A stretch of DNA of 64,000 bases from Brassica napus (GCF_020379485.1 NW_026014872.1:62001-126000); one strand, 5' to 3'. Shown: positions 23,335-33,631, counted from the first letter of the stretch. Translations and numbers: made by a program. The notes: a model not told the origin generated them from the letters alone.

Positions 23335-24781
23335 ATGGCAAGAACTAAGCAATCCGCCAAGCGAACGAGAGCCACGTGCACAAGCCACCCCCGCAAGTGC
23401 AGCAACAAACGTCCGCCTCCTACCCATGGCCCCGTGAACAAGAGGGTGAACTGATTGATCTCGACAGCCCATTGCTCATGGACTTCAATTGCGAGGGGTG
23501 GGATAAGGGGACAGCAGCGCGTTACAACGCCCTCCTCCGAGTTGACATGCTACCCACTCGTTTTTGCCACGCGGAAACTTTGGCTGATCTTGGGATCGAC
23601 GAGGATGTATTCGAGACGCTGCACGCCATCGGGATTGCTCCTCTGTGCTACACAACGCACGAGCTCTACCCAGACCTTGTTCGCCAGATGCTCGCCACAG
23701 CCACGATCACTTACGAGGATTCCGACGCACCCTCCTACGCCAACTGCTCGTTCTCTTTCATGGCAGATGGAGAGTACTGCTCCTTGTCCCTCGACAAGCT
23801 CAATGAAATCTATGAGATGGCCACTGAACCGAAGGGGGTAGCGGTGGCGAAAAAGTTCTCTCCCTCTAACGCCTTTTGGGACTGCATTGCAAATGGGAAC
23901 TTCACAGCCGGAAAGGTCTACCAGTCGCAGATTCGGAACCCCGCGCTTCGTGTCATCGCGAAGATCATCTCAAACCTCCTGTTCGCTAAGGATCTGACCT
24001 CGAAGGTCACCAACGGGGAGCTGCAAACCCTGTACACTGGTATTGAGGATGAAATTCGCGCCTCTGGTTCCGGAATTCCCATTCAAAGGTTAAGACGAAT
24101 CCCGGTTTCAACTTCATGACCATGATATGCGAGCGGCGACAGTGCCTTATGCACGGCTCCAAGAAGAAAGACAGGAGCGGCAGCCTGCTCACACCGCTTT
24201 TCAAGCATTTCGGCATTGATCTCACCAAATACAGCGTCAACAAGGAGGTCCAGTACCTCGACATTAGGTACCTAATGGCGTGCCACATCATGCGAGATGA
24301 AGAGACCTACAGCTTTTTCGATAAAGCCGGAACTCAGCTATTCACCAAACTGCCTCACCCCGAGATCACCAGGTTCAGCGTGTTTGAGAACATACGGTTT
24401 CTTCCTCCCCCCGAGCTCCTTTGCACTGATCCACGTGCTGCGGTCCCTGACGAAGACATGGATGATGTTGAGGACATCACCCCTGAAGCCGACCCATCGT
24501 ACGACCTCGGAGAGCTCGCTGATGTGACCGATGATCAAGCTTACAGACGCTGGATGGTGGACTCGCAGCGAAAAAACAACAGCCTCATGCGGAGGATACT
24601 CCACCTCGTCACTGGGGGATGCATTGGAGGGAGCGCCCAGCGCCAGTCTACGACAGATCGCCCACCAAGATCCCACCGACCAGGCAAGGAGCCCATGGGA
24701 ACTGGCCCTTCTTCAGAAGAGGTTCATCGCTCGCGCAACAGGCGATCCTTTGACCCAGCCGAGAGCGGCGAGTCCGACTGA
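23335..24781 (+). pseudogene. Athila ORF in env position (ATHILA ORF-1-like), frameshifted
   Basis: Two long overlapping frames (about 23349-24119 and 24089-24781) together resemble the ATHILA ORF-1 protein family, about 470 residues. Recognisable segments include LADLGIDEDVFETLHAIG in the first part, and LFKHFGIDLTKYSVN and YLDIRYLMACHIM in the second. The frames differ by one nucleotide near 24088, so the present copy is broken. The ATG at 23335 (MARTKQSAKRTRA) is in yet another frame, so there is also a frame change between about 23349 and 23376. No signal peptide is seen; a hydrophobic stretch (LFIFIFYVLCC) occurs only in a third frame at about 24810-24860. The function in the family is uncertain, and a true envelope role is unproven. 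Confidence 0.75.
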
Positions 24782-26259
24782 GTCCGCAAGGACTATCCTC
24801 TATCCATTGTTCTATCCATCTGAACTTTTTATTTTTATTTTTTATGTTTTATGCTGTGTTGCTTTTTGGCTGACCTCAGCTTCATTTCCACCAGGGATGG
24901 TGTCGATTAAGTCTGGGGGAAGCACTGTGTGCTGAAACTCTATTTCTTTGTTTCTTTGTTTTTGAGTCAGTCCTTGCGTCATTTGGATGTTTTATCGAGT
25001 CAGTTTAGGATCGAGTCAGTTAAAACTCTTGTGGGAATTAGGACCTTGTGATATATTCTTTTAACCACCTCGTGCTCTAACATTCTTATCCAGTGACCTT
25101 AGCAGTGATGAAAGAGCCCATACTTGGACCTGGAACACCCTTTGACTCATCTCATTTGACTCTCCAGAAGCTCTCATCCGATCAGGTTACACTGGGTAGA
25201 CTCAACTCCACCCAACTTGAACCTAATCTTGACTGAAATTCTTCTTGTTATGGGCACTAGATCAGGGAAACGAGACCAACGCTCAGGGCTTCTTATTCTT
25301 TTTACCAATCTTGCTGATCCTGAGCGGCTAGCTCATTTTTAGCTAGTTCCAACCTTCTACCTAAGCCTTTATTTTCACCCTCATGCACTCTGTTTTTCAA
25401 TGTCATATGTGCAGATATGTGCAAAAGGGCCGGAGAGGATAGGATTGACACAGCCCCTTACTCGTTGACGCCTGACACTCAGAGAGAAGAGCAAGCAGAT
25501 TGAGAACAGTCGACAAGATCAATCCTTAAAGAAAGGAACAGTCGAAGGCGCATGGAACAATGGCACCCCGTGAGAAACAGAGGATAGACCCCCAGCGGCT
25601 GCAAAACATTCGTCCCGATACCTCTCTCCATCTCCACTCAAAAAAAAAAAAAAAAAAAAAACTGAATGCTTTAATTTATTTATGATGGAGAGGGTAGATT
25701 CGAGATGCATGCTGCTGGAAAAGGGTGAGCAAGAAGTGGGTACAGATTTTGGAGGAATAAAAAGAAGTCAAGAGCTGGAGAACAGTGGCACGATTGATCC
25801 ACATTGTAGAACAACCTAATCCGTGAGGCAGAGATGAGTAAGGGTTGTGGGCTTCAACAGATCCGTCCTCTCTTGCTATTTTGCGCGATATCCTGCATGC
25901 ACTCAAACACGGTAACCCCTAAACACTCTCAGCTCCACCGTAAAACAGCCTATTCCTTATCAACCCGTCTACCCTGAATAGTGCTTGTAATGAGAAGCTC
26001 ACGCTGTTCTTAAATGATTCTTAAAGGAGTTTTGTCTCGATAGTGCAACCTTTTCAGGTATGAGATATAGAGTACGGAGCTGATCTTCGAACAGCAATCG
26101 TGGGGTGTTCTGGTAAGGGTGTGCGATCTGATTCTACAGCTTGTATGGTTCAGAGATGTGTGGTAAGAGCATGGTTATTCAGACAAAGCGAGTTCCCGCT
26201 CCTTCAAACCTTTCTTCCTGCTCTTGAGGCTTGGTCTTGTTCGAGGACAAACAAGGATC
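24782..26259 (+). other. Non-coding 3' internal region of the Athila element
   Basis: No credible ORF. It contains a 20-nt A-run at about 25640-25659 and an extra polypurine-like TAAGTCTGGGGGA at 24908-24920 identical to the one beside the 3' LTR. Confidence 0.7.
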
Positions 26260-26274
26260 TAAGTCTGGGGGAAT
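26260..26274 (+). promoter_or_regulatory. Polypurine tract
   Basis: TAAGTCTGGGGGAAT ends directly at the TGATATG start of the 3' LTR, the expected position of the plus-strand primer in an LTR retrotransposon. Confidence 0.85.
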
Positions 26275-27416
26275 TGATATGTGGTGTTTTTAATACCAAT
26301 ACATGTGCACTTTGAGCTCATTTTCAGTCCTAATTCGTGTTTAATTTACATCATTCCAGGTTGGGAACAGGTGAAAGAGTAAAGGAGAAAGTTTCAGGAA
26401 GTCAGATGCTGTTTTGAAGGATTCAACGTGGAACAGTCATTTAGAACAACCCAAGGGTTGCTCCCGAAGAGATCAAGCATTAGACTGCTCCCGATCATTA
26501 AGGAAACTTCCTATTCTGGAGTTTGCCCTAGTTTCGACTTTCTCTTTCTCTTATTCTCCTATCACCAGCGCCTCCCTATAAAAGGGGAGGCTATCGTTTT
26601 CTTAAAGACACACTAGTTTTTACAAGAAACCTAGATTGCTCTTTTGGATTTTACGCAACTTGTAAGGGAGAAGGCTCCATCTCTCATTCTCACGAGAAGA
26701 TTACCCTGAACCCTTTGTCTTTTTACTTATTTTATATGCAGTATTATTCAGAAATCTTGCCTGTGTCATCCTGCTTTATGATTGAGTAGTAGGCTAAGCT
26801 TGCTTAGGGTTGTAGGGTGTTAGCCGCATGAACTGAACACAAATAAGTGATCTCAACTATCTTCATTCATATTGATCTTACTGCCTGCATTGAACTGATC
26901 ACTTAATGTTGGATCTATGATTTAATCCTCTAGCTAACCGTTAGGAGATAAGTCGACCTATATTGAATGAGCTTAGTATCCCTAATCAGCGAGAGTAGAT
27001 ATTAGGGTATTAAGTGAACTAATCAGATCTCGCATCTAAAGCTTGCTTTCGCGTCTTGTTCCAAGCGAGAGCTTAGGATTCAAGGCCGACACGCATAGGG
27101 AATAAGATCACGATAGTGAGTTGTTCCAGCTGAGTGATCTGAGTTCTAGACCGCATTTCATCGCACTTGAATAGTTGTTCAGTTCTGCAATTAACATCCG
27201 ATCATTGACCCTAAGCCAGCTTCATTTAAATTGAATTCAAATTACCTAGGCATTCTTGTTACTTTTATCACAATTAATTCTCAAAACCCACTTGTTTCTC
27301 AGCTTGACATTGAACTCATAAGAGTAAAGAGTAAACTGGTCCTCTGGATTGAATCTCAAATATTACAATTACCACTGTTAACTTGACAGTAGCAAGGATT
27401 CATTTTTAGAATATCA
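26275..27416 (+). repeat. 3' LTR of the Athila-type retrotransposon
   Basis: 1142 bp, TGATATG to ATATCA, matching the 5' LTR except for about eight substitutions and a 2-bp insertion (CTTTATGATT against CTTTGATT). It is followed by GCAAA at 27417-27421. Confidence 0.95.
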
Positions 27417-28181
27417 GCAAACCTCGCTTGCAATACCCCAAAAGCTCGTTCGACATCTTTTCTGGTGGATTCTTGATGTTTAGCAAACAGCTCTGCTTTA
27501 TCACCTTGAGGAAGTGGGATAGATTGGATAAATGTCGACCAATTCGGATAAATTCCGTCAGTAAGGTAGTACGCCATACGGTAAGTGTGGTTGTTGACCT
27601 TGAATTTAACTTTAGGTGCTCGACCTTTTATAATGTCATCAAAAACAGGAGACCGATCAAGAACATTGATATCGTTAAGGGTACCTGGTAATCCGAAAAA
27701 TGCGTGCCATATCCAAAGATCTTCTGATGCCACAGCCTCTAAGACAATTGTCGGCTTTCCTGAACCTCGTGTGTACTGCCCTCTCCAAGCCGTTGGGCAG
27801 TTTTTCCACTCCCAATGCATACAATCAATGCTGCCAATCATCCCGGGAAACCCGCGTGCCTCTCCAATATCGAGTAATCGTTGAAGATCTTCTGCCGTAG
27901 GTATTCTTAGATACTCATCACCAAAAAAGTGTATTATCCCATTAGTAAATGTTCCAACATAAAAGAGCAGTACTTTCACCGAGTCGGAGATATTCGTCAT
28001 ACGTATCTCCCGATTGACCATATGCGAGCATACGTATAGCTGCCGTACATTTTTGAAGTGGTGAGAGCCCTTTCCTTCCGTGAGCATTTACTCGGTGCTG
28101 AAAGTACGGAACACCTGTAGTTAGAAACAAAGAGAGTGGAAAAAAAAAATTAGACGAATGTGGTTGTCTGAAATTAAGCAA
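27417..28181 (-). pseudogene. Harbinger transposase, N-terminal and catalytic part
   Basis: The minus-strand reading shows a PIF/Harbinger DDE transposase: YFQHRVNAHGRKGLSPLQKC near the start, the first Asp in GSIDCMHWEW, the second in GTLNDINVLDRS, and Glu in DVERAFGVLQARF. It is then cut by the Athila insertion at GCAAA (27417-27421) and resumes at 15499. A one-nucleotide frame change near 27957 separates RLGESTALLC from the catalytic part, so the gene was already damaged or decayed afterwards. Residues before TGVPYFQHR are not clear; an upstream exon may be missing. Confidence 0.9.
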
Positions 28182-28439
28182 AGTGTGTGAGTGTGCTTAC
28201 TAGAGAAGAGATGCTGTCTGAAATTAATTACCAAATTCGAGATGTGTGCTTATGTGTGCTTCAGTGTTGTTGTGTGATTGTTTACAGAGAAGAGATTGGA
28301 AAGATGGTTTTGTTCTGATTGTTTTGAGAGAATAGATCGAGATGAAGATGAGAGCAATGCATAAATGAGAGATAGATTATATAGTGTCTTTCTCGACATC
28401 ATCCGCGACAACTACATCATACAAAAATAAAAAACAAAC

Positions 28440-28640
28440 GAGTACAACCCATGACCTGAGCACATGTTTTCTCACTAGTACAACCCGTGAGATGACCCAT
28501 CAACCTCAGACTAAACCTTGTAGAACCCGTGACCTCCACAACCAACAACCCGTGACCTGTAGAACCAACAAACCTTGTAGAACCCGTGACCTCCACAACC
28601 AACAACCTTCACCTGTAAAACGAGACAGAAGAAGATAAGT
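28440..28640. repeat. Short tandem repeats with CCCGTGACCT
   Basis: Imperfect ~58-bp units with AACCTTGTAGAACCCGTGAC and CTCCACAACCAACAACC are repeated at about 28513 and 28571, with a shorter related copy from about 28440. The repeats are inside the Harbinger, between the transposase and the Myb-like ORF. No coding role is apparent. Confidence 0.65.
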
Positions 28641-28761
28641 TAAAGTCAAGTAATCAACAAAATTATCATGTAATGAACAAAGTTATCAAGTAATGAACAA
28701 AGAATCAACTAATGAACTAAGAAAATCCTCAACTAAGCACAAGCAGTTATCAAATTATCAC

Positions 28762-29580
28762 CTAGAGCATCTCAGAAACGAGTTTCTCCTTAAGAGCCAC
28801 CTCACTATCAGTTAGAGTTTCATGTTTCTTAGAGAGGAGACGATCTAGAATTTTTTGTTTGGCTAGGTTGCGTTTCAAGTCTAGAATGGTTTCTAGTCGA
28901 TCAAAGGCTGCTTCATTCCCCTTTTTCTTGCGTTTGGCTGCTTTGCAAGCCTTAACACCAGGAGGCCTAGCCTCATCCGAGTCAGGGACTGACTCTGCAG
29001 CTTCCTTCCGTTTCTCCTTTGCACCATCTTTTGAGACAGAGTTCGATCTCCACTTTTGATCAAACCTCAACTCCCTCCAGGCGTGTTCAAGATTGAACTT
29101 CGCCCCGTAGTCGTTGAAGAAGATGTCATGAGCAGACTTCATGACATCGTTCTCATTTTGGCCACTAGCTTGCTCCTTCATAGCCGCCTCATAGCTTCCC
29201 ACAAACTTACACACCTGCTCATTAATCCTTCCCCACCTCTGCTTACACTGACTCCACTCTCTAGGAGCAGAGCCAGTGAGCTGAGGGCTTGAATTAAAAT
29301 AATCCTCTATTCTTTTCCAAAACGAACCTAACTTCTGCTGGTTACTAACTATGGGATCCTTTCTGGTGTTCAACCAGGCACTGATGAGGACAATGTCCTC
29401 TTGTGTTGTCCACTTTCTCCTCTCTACGGGTTTAGGAACATCTGAGGACCCTACATCTATGGTTTGAGTGGTTTGAGTGTTTTGAGCGGTTTGAGTGATT
29501 TGAGTGTTTTGAGTGGTTTGAGTGCACTGGGAAGATAATAGGTTCACAAACCCGACAGAATTAAGAGAAAAGGGATCCAT
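28762..29580 (-). CDS. Harbinger Myb/SANT-like accessory protein (272 aa)
   Basis: This is the second protein expected of a PIF/Harbinger element, a trihelix/Myb-like DNA-binding partner thought to bring the transposase to the TIRs and the nucleus. A TQ-rich N-terminal repeat (TQTTQNTQITQTAQNTQ) precedes the Myb/SANT-like region (about residues 50-125: RRKWTTQEDIVLISAWLNT, then FWKRIEDYF, and WSQCKQRWGRI). A lysine-rich segment with KAAKRKKKG (about 210-218) could be a nuclear signal, and the C-terminus is a charged helix. The frame is complete and undamaged, unlike the transposase. The start is the ATG of MDPFSLNSVG. Similar proteins are often annotated in Brassicaceae as glutathione S-transferase T3-like or No-apical-meristem-associated proteins; those labels should not be taken literally. 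Confidence 0.85.
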   Translation of the reverse strand: MDPFSLNSVGFVNLLSSQCTQTTQNTQITQTAQNTQTTQTIDVGSSDVPKPVERRKWTTQEDIVLISAWLNTRKDPIVSNQQKLGSFWKRIEDYFNSSPQLTGSAPREWSQCKQRWGRINEQVCKFVGSYEAAMKEQASGQNENDVMKSAHDIFFNDYGAKFNLEHAWRELRFDQKWRSNSVSKDGAKEKRKEAAESVPDSDEARPPGVKACKAAKRKKKGNEAAFDRLETILDLKRNLAKQKILDRLLSKKHETLTDSEVALKEKLVSEML

Positions 29581-29998
29581 TTTGGTTTCAGGTTTTTGGG
29601 TGTTTTCACAAGAGCGTGGTGAGTTAGAGTGATTTTTAAAAGTTGGTTTGTGTTTACAGTGGTTGGTTTCAGTATCTATAAAAAGGATTTACTTCCTTTG
29701 TGTCTCTAACTACCAAACATTCATTAGCCTTAATTACAGATGAAGTAGTTCACATAATGTATTCATTACACATCAAATCAATATTTTTAATGACCATTCA
29801 TCACAGCAACCAACCAACAACGATTTAAATTAACCTATGTGAGTTCCTAGTTATAATCTAGTACAGATACTACTCTACATATTTAATGAACTTAGATGAG
29901 TTCCTAGTTAAGTTTCAGTTCAACTACAGAAACCAACACACCTATCAGTACACGGAAAGAACTACTTCGGTTTAGTTTCTGTGTTTACCTGTTCGATT
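29581..29998. other. Spacer inside the Harbinger, no gene seen
   Basis: An AT-rich stretch between the Myb-like ORF and the GRF-zinc-finger gene. No coding region or distinctive structure was noticed. Confidence 0.5.
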
Positions 29999-30613
29999 TC
30001 AGTCGAAACACACCCTCTCCAGAGCAGCCACCTGCACTGTGAGGTTATACACGTCACCAGTGAGCTTATCAAGCAGCAAACTCAGCCTTTTAACTTGTGC
30101 CTGCACAAGAAAAAAAGAAACGTTGTGAATGACTTTTTAAAAACCTAAATTAAGAAAAATAAATCAACTCTTAGACAAAGTGACAAACCTCGACACTCTC
30201 AACCAGCATTGGCACCGACTTGATCACTCATCAGCCTCCTCCACACGCTACGCAGCATTTCGATCTCCTCCTGCACACCACAAACCCAAGGCTGACGATA
30301 ATGTAACCCATCAGCCTTGGTTAAACAATAAACACATCAGACAACACATTCCAAATATTGAACTAAAGCACAGGTTTGTATCTAATAATTCAAATGGGTA
30401 ACAGGGTTTGTATCTAACCTCGTAGTTTACACAGCTGAAGAAGCGTTTCCCTGGCTGAGTGTCGAACTCATCCTTCACTCGAACCTCGTCTATCATTCTC
30501 CCACCACAAGCGCATCTTTTGGGCATCCCATGTTCCAAATCGGAAACGTATCTCAGGAGGTTTATGTGCTCCAGTTTCCTCTTACAATCTGTTCTCTCAT
30601 CTGCGGGATCCAT
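29999..30613 (-). CDS. GRF-type zinc-finger / coiled-coil gene within the Harbinger (possibly frameshifted)
   Basis: Three exon blocks are visible: 30613-30419, 30270-30189 and 30100-29999, with good GT and GTGCAG borders. The first encodes GMPKRCACGGRMIDEVRVKD followed by PGKRFFSCVNYE, a GRF zinc-finger pattern (Cx1C, then C) seen in plant proteins and some nucleic-acid enzymes. The last encodes a leucine-rich helix, LSLLLDKLTGDVYNLTVQV, to a TGA at 29999. Exon lengths sum to 379, not a multiple of three, and the second exon reaches a stop (ANAG*) in the frame set by the first, so there is a one-nucleotide frame problem or a wrong splice choice. A 5' leader exon ends at a GTGAGT donor at 30947, and the intron ends directly at the ATG. 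Similar short GRF proteins are common near Brassica transposons. It may be an accessory Harbinger gene or a captured host gene. Confidence 0.6.
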
Positions 30614-31260
30614 CTAAAGCACAAAACAAGAAATGATTAGCACAAAAAAACTGTAAAATACGATCATACGAACCGTCTATCCAACCCAGTTTACTATATC
30701 AAACCACTAATCGAAACCCCCAAATTTTTTTTAACCCTAATTCGAAAACCCCTATTCGATTTTCAATCCGCAAATCTCGGACCATTAATCGATAAATAGA
30801 ACCCGTAGACAAGGTTATACAACCCTAGATCCAAACACATCTCGATTTCGAACCCTAACCCGAGATCAGAAAATCTTTTGACAATTCACAATGGCGATAT
30901 CGACAACAGAAGGCTAATATCTAAACGTCAATCGACTCGGAACTCACCTCTGGTCGTGGAGGAGACAATCCGGCGCCGAATCGATCGAGAAAAGGGGAGA
31001 AAATGGGTGAGAGCTCGGCGTCGCAAATGAAATCGCCACATAGAGCAAACCCTAGCTTTCTCGTGAAAATGAGAGAAATGATTCTCTCTCCGCGTTCAAG
31101 CGCGTGACCTCTCCTCCCCTTCACCAATCAGAATGCGACACCTGTCCTGAACCCGTATCGGACGGGATCACTGGTAAGAGGCGGTTCGCCAAATTAAATC
31201 CAATTTCTCATTTATTTTTATTTAAAAGGCCTTAAAACCTGAGCCCATGAACCTGTTTAA
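30614..31260 (-). promoter_or_regulatory. Leader and probable promoter of the GRF-zinc-finger gene
   Basis: A candidate 5' UTR exon (about 31090-30948) ends in GACCAGAG|GTGAGT; the intron (30947-30614) ends TGCTTTAG directly before ATG. Upstream sequence runs to the Harbinger right terminus. No clear TATA box was found. Confidence 0.4.
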
Positions 31261-31283
31261 AACCCTCAATGTGGTTGCTCTTA

Positions 31284-31961
31284 TGATTTATGAACAAACT
31301 TCTTTTGCTAGTGCCATCTATTCGGTGTGGATATTTCCATACATAATAGACTTTAGTCATGTATAGTGGATATATTTTGAGTAAATATTTTTGAATGTCA
31401 CTTCATACTCTTCTACGTTTTGAAGAGGCTTTGCATATATGTATATTACAGTAGTATGTATATCACCATGAATGAACACATGACCACAATTCTAACCCCA
31501 CCAAACCACATGCAGCTGCCTTGTCTCTAGTCTCAACGATTATTGAAGTATTTCTACAGCTTAGTTCCACCTGAACACCTACAAAATATCCAATATGGAA
31601 CCATTTTTAAAAAACCGAGCAATTAATTCATTGAATTTACATGTTAGCATATAATTACAATTTACAACATGGTATTCTTAAACCTAATTCCCAGTTAGAG
31701 TGCTTCATGTACAGGCCTGTTTTACTGATTAGAAATCAAATATCTGATATGGAATCGAACCAAATAATAAACAAACTGAATTGGTTAGTTTTTCCATCTC
31801 TTGACCACCCAACTCAGTTCTTTGAGAAAGATACAAGAAGTCACTTATTGATTCCAATCTAACATGGGTGAACCAGGTTTAAAATATATATATATATATA
31901 AACAATTATCATGCCTTAATTACTTACTATGAACGGGTGATATGAAAATTAAATAGAATAT
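31284..31961. other. Intergenic, no gene seen
   Basis: AT-rich sequence between the Harbinger and the Cassandra array, with a short TA run near 31888. Only short chance frames. Confidence 0.6.
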
Positions 31962-32047
31962 TGTAACATCCCGAGTTGTGATATGTGAAAAGGCTTACGA
32001 GAATTGATTTGACTACCTATGTTACCAAAGTTGATTTACTTTTTCCG

Positions 32048-32140
32048 GAGCACATCCTGAAAGAACTCCAGAGTTAAGCGTGCTTGAGCTGGAGTAGTGG
32101 AAGGATGGGTGACCTATCGGAAAGTGATTCGTGATAGCAT
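32048..32140 (+). repeat. 5S rRNA-like segment in Cassandra LTR 1
   Basis: AGAACTCCAGAGTTAAGCGT, then GCTTGAG, AGTAGTGG, GGATGGGTGACC and TCGG correspond to the internal half of plant 5S rRNA, including box A and box C of its polymerase III promoter. LTR 2 (about 32503-32602) and LTR 3 (about 32965-33060) carry the same segment; LTR 2 has a short internal duplication of CTCCAGA and LTR 3 has box A changes (GTTAAATGTGC). It is not a functional 5S gene. Confidence 0.9.
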
Positions 32141-32313
32141 GCAAGTGAGGCCAAAGCATGGGAAAAGGTCGGATGGTGATTGCAGGGTCAGTAAACAGTG
32201 ATTTCGAGCCTTTGGAAAATTAACGGACTGACTGTCAGACAGGATGGGGCCCACAGGCCGAGAGAGCGGGCATGGATGGCCCATTAGCCGTGGGCGGATC
32301 AGGGCATTACAAG

Positions 32314-32325
32314 TGGTATCAGAGC
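32314..32325 (+). promoter_or_regulatory. Cassandra primer-binding site (first internal domain)
   Basis: TGGTATCAGAGC is complementary to the 3' end of plant initiator tRNA-Met and starts two bases after LTR 1. A second copy starts at 32775. Confidence 0.9.
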
Positions 32326-33231
32326 TAGTTAGTCGTCTCAGTTCTGACCTGAGAGGCGTCTTGAGACCTGTTGTGGAGCGCAACGAGGATGTTGCGTTCT
32401 TTGAGAGTGAGTGAATTGTAACATCCCGAGTTGTGATATATGGAAAAGCTTAAGAGAATTGATTTGGCTATCTATGTCACCAATGTTGACTTACCTTTTC
32501 CGGAACACATCCTGAAAGAACTCCAGACTCCAGAGTTAAGCGTGCTTGAGCTGGAGTAGTGGAAGGATGGGTGACCTATCGGGAAGTAATTCGCGATAGC
32601 GTGCGAGTGAGGCCAAAGCATGGGAAAAGGTCGGGTGGTGATTGCATGGTCAGTAAACAATGATGCTAAGCCTTGGAAAATTAACGGACCAACCGTTAGA
32701 CGGGATGAGACCCACAGGTCGAGAGAGCTGGCGTGGGTGGCATATTACCCGTGGGCGGGTCGGGGCGTTATAAGTGGTATCAGAGCTGGTTAGCCATCTC
32801 AGTTTTGACCTGAGAGGCGTCTTGAGACCTGTCGTGGGCCGTAACGAGGACGTTGCGTTCTTTGAGAGGGGGTGAATTGTAACATCCCGAGTTGTGATAT
32901 GTGAAAAAGCTTAAGAGAATTGATTTGGCTACCTATGTCACCAAAGTTGATTTACCTTTTCCGAAGCACATCCTGAAAGAACTCCAGAGTTAAATGTGCT
33001 TGAGATGGAATAGTGGAAGGATGGGTGACCTATCGGGAAGTGATTCGCGATAGCATGCGAGTGAGGCCAAAGCATGAGAAAATATCGGGTGGTGATTGTA
33101 GGGTCAGTAAACAGTGATTTTGAGCTTTTAGAAAATTAACGGACCGACCGTCAGATGGGATGGAGCCCACGGACCGAGAGAGCGGCGTGGGTTGCCCATT
33201 AGCCGTGGACGGATCAAAGCGTTACAAATAT

Positions 33232-33631
33232 ATTGTTAACGCCTTTGTCCACTGTCTTACTGATACGAACAACATCAATGATCAAACAATATTGAAGAAA
33301 AAGAATCTCTGGCAAAGACCCATTGATGATATTAATCACCAGAATATAGCGGCAAATTACTAATTAAAGTTTAAGACGAATTCACTACCATGCAAACCTC
33401 TCCACCTATCCCAGATCTGAGTCCGTTCTTATTTTTTATGAAAGAAGAGGAGCTGAAGAATGGTTTATATAGATGAATTGAAAAAGATGAGATATTATCT
33501 CTCAAAACTCTTTAGAAATGTATTATCGATTGTTGATGAAATGAAACTCACTTTGACAAAAGGATCCAAAGAGTCAATAGTTGAGGATGAACGATTTACC
33601 TTTTTCTATGGATTTTTTTAAAGTGAGGTGT
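33232..33631. other. Intergenic, no gene seen
   Basis: No recognisable coding or repeat structure between the Cassandra array and the small hAT-type element. Confidence 0.55.

Larger units (their letters stand above)
15500..27416 (+). mobile_element. Athila-type Ty3/Gypsy LTR retrotransposon, complete
   Basis: The element has two ~1.14-kb LTRs, a primer-binding site, a single uninterrupted gag-pol frame, a second frameshifted ORF after the integrase in the env position, a polypurine tract next to the 3' LTR, and a 5-bp target duplication GCAAA (15495-15499 and 27417-27421). The order protease, reverse transcriptase, RNase H, integrase is Ty3/Gypsy, and the post-pol ORF resembles the ATHILA ORF-1 family. 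It lies inside the Harbinger transposase gene. High LTR identity and intact gag-pol suggest recent insertion. Confidence 0.95.
14921..31280 (-). mobile_element. PIF/Harbinger DNA transposon split by an LTR retrotransposon
   Basis: The left terminus GAGCATCCACATTAGTG and the right terminus (reverse complement GAGCAACCACATTGAGG) are inverted repeats flanked by TTA at 14918-14920 and 31281-31283, the standard Harbinger target duplication. The element carries a DDE transposase and a Myb/SANT-like ORF, both on the minus strand, the usual two-gene Harbinger arrangement, plus an extra GRF-zinc-finger gene. Of 16.36 kb, 11.9 kb is a nested Athila-type retrotransposon, so the original element was about 4.4 kb. 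Subterminal repeats with ATTAGTGAACC lie at 14931 and about 15024. Confidence 0.9.
31962..33226 (+). mobile_element. Tandem Cassandra (TRIM) array: three LTRs, two internal domains
   Basis: Three near-identical LTRs, each starting TGTAACATCCCGAG, lie at 31962-32311 (350 bp), 32417-32772 (356 bp) and 32878-33226 (349 bp). They are separated by two 105-bp internal domains that begin with the initiator-tRNA-Met type PBS TGGTATCAGAGC and end in a purine-rich tract beside the next LTR. The whole array is flanked by an exact 5-bp duplication AATAT (31957-31961 and 33227-33231), so it is one insertion expanded by unequal recombination. Each LTR holds 5S-rRNA-like sequence. This combination defines Cassandra elements. 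They encode no proteins. Confidence 0.92.

Noticed and set aside
24810..24860. Transmembrane anchor of an envelope protein
   Set aside because: The hydrophobic stretch is in a third frame after the stop of the env-position ORF, with nothing linking it to that ORF.
28417..28638. Coding gene in the CCCGTGACCT repeats or a CRISPR-like array
   Set aside because: Open frames arise from repeat periodicity; the units are imperfect and adjacent without spacers, and the genome is a plant's.
32048..33060. Genuine 5S rRNA genes
   Set aside because: Only part of 5S is present with many changes, and it lies within LTRs with tRNA-Met primer sites, as in Cassandra.
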